Shown one piece after another: positions 59,525 through 64,000 of a stretch of DNA of 64,000 nt; position 1 is the first letter of the stretch, and every line of letters starts with the position of its first letter. Position numbers and translations under genes: made by a program. Below the pieces are notes generated by a model that was not told where the DNA came from, did no database searches, and worked only from the letters and a program-made list of their open reading frames with translations. Origin of the DNA: Clostridium estertheticum subsp. estertheticum. Its GTDB lineage: Bacteria > Bacillota > Clostridia > Clostridiales > Clostridiaceae. Location of the stretch: positions 4,517,001 through 4,581,000 of the forward strand of contig NZ_CP015756.1 of the NCBI RefSeq assembly GCF_001877035.1, written 5' to 3'.

Positions 59525-59950
59525 TTATTCTTCTACAACTATTCCCATACTTCTTGCTGTTCCAGCTATCATACTCATAGCAGATTCAATTGATGCTGCA
59601 TTTAAATCTGGCATCTTGAGTTCTGCTATTTCTCTTACTTTAGCTTTAGAAACTGTAGCAATTTTAGTTTTGTTTGGAACACCAGAACCGCTTTCTAAAC
59701 CAACTGCTTTCTTTAATAATATAGCTGCTGGTGGAGTCTTTAGTATAAAACTAAAAGATCTATCTTGGTATACTGTTATAACTACTGGTATTATCATGCC
59801 TGCTTGATCAGAAGTTTTCGCATTGAATTCTTTACAAAATCCCATGATATTAACACCATGTTGTCCAAGTGCTGGTCCAACTGGTGGTGCCGGAGTAGCT
59901 TTCCCTGCTGGAAGTTGAAGTTTTATCATCCCTGTTATTTTCTTAGCCAT
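59525..59950 (-). CDS. rplK: 50S ribosomal protein L11
   Basis: 141 residues from ATG 59950 (AGGAGGT 8-9 nt upstream), the normal size; the frame is open 16 codons further without support. [20 protein letters not shown] and [20 protein letters not shown]. GTPase-centre protein, needed for RelA activation. Confidence 0.98.
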   Translation of the reverse strand: MAKKITGMIKLQLPAGKATPAPPVGPALGQHGVNIMGFCKEFNAKTSDQAGMIIPVVITVYQDRSFSFILKTPPAAILLKKAVGLESGSGVPNKTKIATVSKAKVREIAELKMPDLNAASIESAMSMIAGTARSMGIVVEE

Positions 59951-60026
59951 GAATTTATACCTCCTATATTGTGGTAATCGGATTAAAAATCCTCCCACTT
60001 AATAAAACCTTCGTTTTATTTAGTAC

Positions 60027-60548
60027 TTAGTCTAATTTTTGTATCTGATTAAATTCTAGCTCAACAGGGGTTTCCCTGCCAAACATATTTATAAGTGCTT
60101 TTATTTTTTGCTTTTCCAAATGAATTTCTTGTATTAGAGCAACAAATCCTTCTAATGGTCCGAATGTTACCTGTATGCTCTCGCCTACTTCGTAATCAGA
60201 AACTATAGTTTTTTCTGCAATCCCCATAGTTCTAACTTCATCCTCAGTAAGAGCTACTGGTTTAGATCCTGGACCAACGAATCCTGTTACTCCTCTTGTG
60301 TTTCTAACTATGTACCAAGATTCATCTGTCATAAGCATTTTCACCATTACATAACCTGGAAATACTTTTTTTAAAGTTATTTTTTGTTTTCCATCCTTTA
60401 CTTCAACTACTTCTTCCATAGGAACTTGAATATCATGTACATATTCTTCAAGATTTCTATTTTCGATTGCTTTTTCTAGGTTAACTTTAACTTTATTTTC
60501 ATAACCAGAATATGTATGTACGACGTACCATTTAGCTTTATCTGCCAT
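60027..60548 (-). CDS. nusG: Transcription termination/antitermination protein NusG
   Basis: 173 residues: N-terminal NGN domain (WYVVHTYSGYENKVKVNLEK) and C-terminal KOW domain (VGESIQVTFGPLEGFVALIQ). Binds RNA polymerase and S10/Rho. The sequence just before ATG 60548 has no SD at normal distance; AAAGGAGGGAGG lies about 30 nt upstream with a GC-rich hairpin in between (see 60556-60590). Confidence 0.97.
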   Translation of the reverse strand: MADKAKWYVVHTYSGYENKVKVNLEKAIENRNLEEYVHDIQVPMEEVVEVKDGKQKITLKKVFPGYVMVKMLMTDESWYIVRNTRGVTGFVGPGSKPVALTEDEVRTMGIAEKTIVSDYEVGESIQVTFGPLEGFVALIQEIHLEKQKIKALINMFGRETPVELEFNQIQKLD

Positions 60549-60555
60549 AGCTCAA

Positions 60556-60590
60556 GGGGTGGAGAATTCCGTCCCCTACCTCCCTCCTTT
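60556..60590 (-). promoter_or_regulatory. nusG SD element with intervening hairpin
   Basis: Minus strand: AAAGGAGGGAGG (60579-60590), TA, then GGGGACGGA-ATTC-TCCACCCC (60556-60576), then TTGAGCT and ATG. The GGGG/CCCC + GGA/TCC hairpin could stack out the spacer and bring the SD to about 9 nt from the start codon. Confidence 0.6.
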
Positions 60591-60593
60591 ACC

Positions 60594-60818
60594 TTATTTA
60601 AAGATTAGCATATAGAGGTTATTAAACCCATAATCCAACAAAGCTACAAATACTACAAAAAGTAAAGTAAAACTCGCCACTGCAAAAGTTGCTTTTTTAA
60701 CATCTTGTTTTGAAGGCCAAGTTATTCTTTTCGTTTCTGCCTTAAGTTCCTTGAAAAAATTTACTATGCCTCTTTTGTTTGGTTTTTCTTTTAATTTAAC
60801 ATTCCCAGTAACAGCCAT
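60594..60818 (-). CDS. secE: Preprotein translocase subunit SecE
   Basis: 74 residues with one C-terminal membrane helix (VASFTLLFVVFVALLDYGFN) after the conserved amphipathic ELKAETKRITWPSKQDVKKA. ATG 60818 gives better SD spacing (GGGGAT about 9 nt) than a GTG three codons earlier at 60827. Partner of SecY. Confidence 0.95.
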   Translation of the reverse strand: MAVTGNVKLKEKPNKRGIVNFFKELKAETKRITWPSKQDVKKATFAVASFTLLFVVFVALLDYGFNNLYMLIFK

Positions 60819-60856
60819 CTTATTCACATCCCCACTGTTTTTGTGTTTATGCTATA

Positions 60857-61006
60857 TTATTTTGTTTCTTTATGAAGTGTATGTTTGTGGCAGAACTTAC
60901 AGTATTTCTTCATTTCTATTCTGTCTGGATTATTTTTTTTGTTTTTCATTGTATTGTAATTTCTCTGTTTGCAATCATTACAAGCTAGAGTTACTTTTAC
61001 TCTCAC
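60857..61006 (-). CDS. rpmG: 50S ribosomal protein L33
   Basis: A 49-codon gene with GTG start at 61006 (GGGAGGTG upstream): [20 protein letters not shown], ending [17 protein letters not shown]. The zinc-binding C+ form (CNDC/CKFC). First gene of the rpmG-secE-nusG unit. Confidence 0.96.
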   Translation of the reverse strand: MRVKVTLACNDCKQRNYNTMKNKKNNPDRIEMKKYCKFCHKHTLHKETK

Positions 61007-61095
61007 AATCTACACCTCCCGATTTTTCATCTATTTCAGAAAACTCATGCTTATTAAGCGCTAAGCTATCTTTAGCATTTTTATTATACTTATAT

Positions 61096-61124
61096 AAGTT
61101 ATCACAACTTAATACATATGTCAA
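61096..61124 (-). promoter_or_regulatory. Sigma-A promoter of rpmG-secE-nusG
   Basis: TTGACA (61119-61124) and TAACTT (61096-61101), 17-nt spacer, between tuf copy 2 and rpmG. Confidence 0.72.
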
Positions 61125-61198
61125 TGAATTAGTTAAGGACACTTTTTTATTAAACGTTTCTGTTGTTAATAATTCAGCGTCATATTTTATTTTCTAAT

Positions 61199-61235
61199 GA
61201 CTAAGCATAAGTCATTTTTTCACCTTATGCCTAGT
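61199..61235 (-). terminator. Hairpin after tuf copy 2
   Basis: CTAAGCATAAG (61201-61211) pairs with CTTATGCCTAG (61224-61234), one wobble/mismatch; loop of 12 nt. The minus-strand tail CATTAGAAAATA is not T-rich, so termination is uncertain. Confidence 0.45.
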
Positions 61236-61255
61236 ACCATTGTAGATTTTCTATA

Positions 61256-62449
61256 CTATTTAACTATTGAAGTAACAACTCCAGAACCTACTGTTCTTCC
61301 ACCTTCTCTGATTGCAAATCTTAATCCCTCATCCATTGCTACTTGAGTGATTAATTCTACATTCATGTCTATGTGATCTCCTGGCATTACCATTTCCATT
61401 CCGTCTGGTAATTTTATTGATCCTGTTACATCTGTTGTTCTAAAATAAAATTGTGGTCTGTATCCGTCAAAGAATGGTGTATGTCTTCCGCCTTCTTCTT
61501 TTTTAAGTACATATACTTGACCTACAAATTTTGCATGTGGATGTATTGAACCTGGTTTTGCAAGTACTTGACCTCTTTGAATATCAGCTCTTTGAACTCC
61601 TCTTAATAATGCTCCAATGTTGTCTCCAGCCATTGCTTGATCAAGAAGTTTTCTGAACATTTCAACTCCTGTACATACAACTTTTCTCTTATCTTCGCTA
61701 AGTCCAACTATTTCTACTTCTTCTCCAACCTTAAGTATCCCAGTTTCAACTCTTCCTGTAGCTACTGTTCCTCTACCTGTGATTGTGAATACATCTTCTA
61801 CTGGCATTAAGAATGCTTTATCTGTTGCTCTTTCAGGTGTTGGGATGTAAGTATCTACAGCTTCCATTAACTCATATATGCATTTTGTTGCTTCTGGATC
61901 TGTTGGATTTTCTAATGCTTTTAATGCTGATCCTGTTACAATCGGAATATCATCGCCTGGGAAGTCATACTCACTTAATAGTTCTCTTACTTCCATTTCA
62001 ACAAGTTCTAATAATTCTGGATCATCTACCATATCTGCTTTGTTTAAGAATACTACTATATAACCTACTCCAACTCTGCTTGCAAGCAATATATGCTCTC
62101 TTGTTTGAGGCATTGGACCATCTGCTGCACTAACAACTAGGATTGCTCCATCCATTTGTGCTGCTCCTGTAATCATGTTCTTTACATAATCCGCATGTCC
62201 TGGGCAATCAACATGTGCATAATGTCTATTTTCTGTTTCATATTCAACATGTGATGTATTAATTGTTATTCCTCTTTCTCTTTCCTCTGGTGCTTTGTCA
62301 ATTTGGTCAAATCTTGATACTTCTGCTAATCCTTTAGTTGCAAGTACAGCAGTTATTGCAGCTGTTAATGTTGTCTTGCCGTGATCTACGTGCCCTATTG
62401 TTCCTATATTTACATGTGGTTTGGTTCTTTCAAACTTTGCCTTTGCCAT
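61256..62449 (-). CDS. tuf: Elongation factor Tu (copy 2)
   Basis: 397 residues identical to copy 1 (45181-46374). The reading frame and RBS region match nearly base for base; differences include 61762, 61869, 61954, 62102 and 62407 (approximate), all silent. It is read after two tRNA genes, probably from the promoter at 62723-62751. Two tuf genes allow high EF-Tu output and are kept alike by gene conversion. Confidence 0.98.
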   Translation of the reverse strand: MAKAKFERTKPHVNIGTIGHVDHGKTTLTAAITAVLATKGLAEVSRFDQIDKAPEERERGITINTSHVEYETENRHYAHVDCPGHADYVKNMITGAAQMDGAILVVSAADGPMPQTREHILLASRVGVGYIVVFLNKADMVDDPELLELVEMEVRELLSEYDFPGDDIPIVTGSALKALENPTDPEATKCIYELMEAVDTYIPTPERATDKAFLMPVEDVFTITGRGTVATGRVETGILKVGEEVEIVGLSEDKRKVVCTGVEMFRKLLDQAMAGDNIGALLRGVQRADIQRGQVLAKPGSIHPHAKFVGQVYVLKKEEGGRHTPFFDGYRPQFYFRTTDVTGSIKLPDGMEMVMPGDHIDMNVELITQVAMDEGLRFAIREGGRTVGSGVVTSIVK

Positions 62450-62528
62450 TTTGTATTCCTCCTTGTTTAAATAATACCGTTTTTTGTTCGTAAACTCATC
62501 CTAGTGTACTGCATGACCTTAATAGCTA

Positions 62529-62604
62529 TGGAGCCCATAACCGGGATTGAACCGGTGACCTCCACCTTACCAAGGTGACGCTCTTCCGACTGAGCTATAT
62601 GGGC
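62529..62604 (-). tRNA. tRNA-Thr (GGT anticodon)
   Basis: 76 nt with encoded CCA. Acceptor GCCCATA/TATGGGC, D-arm AGCTCAGTCGGAAGAGC, anticodon stem TCACC/GGTGG with loop TTGGTAA (anticodon GGT), T-arm CCGGTTCAATCCCGG. Confidence 0.95.
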
Positions 62605-62613
62605 ATTTAATTT

Positions 62614-62688
62614 TGGAGCGGGAAACGGGGCTTGAACCCGCGACACCCAACTTGGGAAGCTGGTGCTCTACCACTGAGCTACTCCCGC
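62614..62688 (-). tRNA. tRNA-Gly (CCC anticodon)
   Basis: 75 nt with encoded CCA. Acceptor GCGGGAG-type stem, D-arm AGCTCAGTGGTAGAGC, anticodon stem CCAGC/GTTGG with loop TTCCCAA (anticodon CCC), T-arm GCGGGTTCAAGCCCCGT. 9 nt before tRNA-Thr in the same transcript. Confidence 0.93.
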
Positions 62689-62722
62689 TGAAGTACAACT
62701 TAAAGCTATACACCAGTTATTA

Positions 62723-62751
62723 ATTTTACTATTGTTTGTTTTTTTTGTCAA
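62723..62751 (-). promoter_or_regulatory. Sigma-A promoter of tRNA-Gly, tRNA-Thr and tuf
   Basis: TTGACA (62746-62751) and TAAAAT (62723-62728), 17-nt spacer, between sigH and the tRNAs. Confidence 0.8.
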
Positions 62752-62758
62752 TACATTT

Positions 62759-63400
62759 TTATCTTTTACTTAAACATTTTTCTAATTTCCTTTTAACTCT
62801 TTGTAAAGCATTATCAATGGACTTTGCATGCCTGTCTAAATCACAAGCAATTTCTTGATAAGATTTACCATCTAGGTATGACATAAGTACCTCCATCTCA
62901 AGTTCCGATAAGACTTCGCCAATTTCATTTTGAATACTTATTACTTCCTCACGACTTATAACCAACTCTTCCGGATCAGTAATTTTAGCACCTGATAACA
63001 CATCCAATAATGTTCTGTCTGATTCCTCGTCATATATTGGTTTATTTAAGGATATATATGTATTAAGGGGAATGTGTTTTTGACGAGTGGCTGTTTTTAT
63101 TGCTGTAATTATCTGCCTAGTAACACAAATTTCTGCAAAAGCCCTAAAAGAAGATAATCTCTCTGCCTTAAAATCTCTAATAGCCTTATAGAGACCTATC
63201 ATTCCTTCCTGGTAAATATCTTCTTTATCGGCACCAATCAAAAAATAAGACTTAGCCTTTGCCTTAACAAAATTTTTGTATTTATTAATTAAATATTCTT
63301 GTGCACGAACATTGCTAATTTGTGCTTCAATAACAACTTCCTCATCCAATCTTTCTTCAAAGCTTGAAGTATTCATACTAGCTTTAATGATTTTTTCCAA
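62759..63400 (-). CDS. sigH: RNA polymerase sigma-H factor (Spo0H)
   Basis: 213 residues from TTG 63400 (GTGGAGGGG about 7 nt upstream); the frame is open 7 codons further, and ATG 63376 is an alternative. Region 2 (EDIYQEGMIGLYKAIRDFKA), region 3 (RQIITAIKTATRQKHIPLNT) and region 4 (YQEIACDLDRHAKSIDNALQ). Sigma-H starts sporulation and stationary-phase genes. Follows rae1 as in most Firmicutes. Confidence 0.96.
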   Translation of the reverse strand: MEKIIKASMNTSSFEERLDEEVVIEAQISNVRAQEYLINKYKNFVKAKAKSYFLIGADKEDIYQEGMIGLYKAIRDFKAERLSSFRAFAEICVTRQIITAIKTATRQKHIPLNTYISLNKPIYDEESDRTLLDVLSGAKITDPEELVISREEVISIQNEIGEVLSELEMEVLMSYLDGKSYQEIACDLDRHAKSIDNALQRVKRKLEKCLSKR

Positions 63401-63475
63401 CAAATATCCCCTCCACACCAACCATGTGTCATATAAATGATTATACCCCAGAGCAATTTATATAGTCAAGAAAAT

Positions 63476-63985
63476 TCAACGACTCCTTCTCATTTTCTCA
63501 AGTTTTTCCAATGTTTTTTCATCTATTCTCTCTTCTAACCAATTTCTTTTTTCCAAATATTTTCTTTCAATTTCTATTTCAATCTTCTTTTGTGTACTGA
63601 CTACTTCATGATAAAATTCAATTGAAGACATCCTTGTAGCTCCTCTTTGGAATGTAATCTGTTGCTCTAAGGAGTCAGATGTAATTACGCAAACTTCAGT
63701 GTTTCGGCCTATGTCGTTAACCATTTTTTCAATATAATTGTCTGCTGTTTCGCCCTCTTTTGTAAAAACCACAACTAAGTTCCCTTGTCTCTCTTTTTTT
63801 TGAATGCTACCCTTAACTAATTGTGCATCAAAGACTATAACCATTTTATAGCCCTTGAATGCTACATAATTTTGAAGGATACCTATAAGCTGAACCCTTG
63901 AAGATTCATAACTATATTCTTTAACTTTTTTAAGACTTGGCCAACTATTAATAACATTATACCCATCAACGAAAAGTGTTCTCAC
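63476..63985 (-). CDS. rae1: Ribosome-dependent endoribonuclease Rae1/YacP (NYN domain)
   Basis: 169 residues with a PIN-like NYN domain: LFVDGYNVINSWPSLK at the N-terminus, conserved acidic residues in MVIVFDAQ and ETADNYIEKMV, and VCVITSDSLEQQ. In B. subtilis Rae1 enters the ribosomal A site and cleaves mRNA. GTG start with GATGAGG upstream. It precedes sigH by 75 nt. Confidence 0.92.
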   Translation of the reverse strand: MRTLFVDGYNVINSWPSLKKVKEYSYESSRVQLIGILQNYVAFKGYKMVIVFDAQLVKGSIQKKERQGNLVVVFTKEGETADNYIEKMVNDIGRNTEVCVITSDSLEQQITFQRGATRMSSIEFYHEVVSTQKKIEIEIERKYLEKRNWLEERIDEKTLEKLEKMRRSR

Positions 63986-64000
63986 TTTTTACCTCATCTA

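Overview
The window is a low-GC Gram-positive chromosome segment, best explained as a spore-forming, butyrate-producing Clostridium (sensu stricto). Evidence: AT-rich sequence with strong GGAGG ribosome binding sites, the ptb-buk butyrate pair, cotJABC and CotF-type spore coat genes, cwlD, sigH, and the clostridial order yacP/rae1-sigH-tuf-rpmG-secE-nusG-rplKAJL-rpoBC-str-S10-spc-alpha. Species cannot be fixed from the sequence alone.

Left part (1-8 kb), accessory: a 5'-truncated unknown gene, a stand-alone AAA/SMC-type ATPase, then a plus-strand cassette of ECF-like sigma factor, small membrane protein (possible anti-sigma), ABC ATPase and an ABC-2 permease split by a one-base frameshift. 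A decayed ABC-exporter remnant follows. Spore coat genes come next: cotJABC on the minus strand and two CotF-type genes on the plus strand.

8-25 kb: a minus-strand block carries cdaA-cdaR (c-di-AMP synthesis), a FAD-dependent oxidoreductase, ptb-buk, glmM and glmS. glmS is preceded by a recognisable glmS ribozyme. Just upstream of cdaA, on the plus strand, a ydaO-type c-di-AMP riboswitch precedes a secreted SleB/CwlJ-type cell-wall hydrolase, so the second-messenger synthase and a likely responder sit within 2 kb. Next are a thioredoxin reductase lacking the NADPH motifs (probably the ferredoxin-dependent FFTR type), thioredoxin with a CsoR-like palindrome in its leader, a TPR membrane protein, cwlD and a Fe/Mn-SOD family protein.

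25-64 kb: almost uninterrupted minus-strand translation and transcription machinery. In transcription order (high to low coordinates): rae1, sigH, tRNA-Gly, tRNA-Thr, tuf, rpmG, secE, nusG, rplK, rplA, (L10 leader) rplJ, rplL, rpoB, rpoC, L7Ae-like gene, rpsL, rpsG, fusA, tuf, (structured leader) rpsJ through secY, adk, a deleted map remnant, a KOW gene, infA, rpmJ, rpsM, rpsK, rpsD, rpoA, rplQ, ecfA1-ecfA2-ecfT, truA, rplM, rpsI. Two tuf genes encode identical EF-Tu. Near-consensus sigma-A promoters (17-bp spacers) can be read before the tRNAs, rpmG-secE, rplJ, rpoB, rpsJ and rplM.

Most notable: (i) methionine aminopeptidase in the spc operon reduced to 91 codons by an internal deletion joining residue ~97 to its C-terminus; (ii) a pyridine-nucleotide-independent-looking thioredoxin reductase plus a CsoR-like operator before trxA; (iii) a c-di-AMP riboswitch beside cdaA; (iv) the sigma/ABC cassette with a frameshifted permease; (v) a hairpin that may shorten the nusG SD-to-start distance. 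No rRNA genes, CRISPR arrays, complete insertion sequences or prophage were seen.
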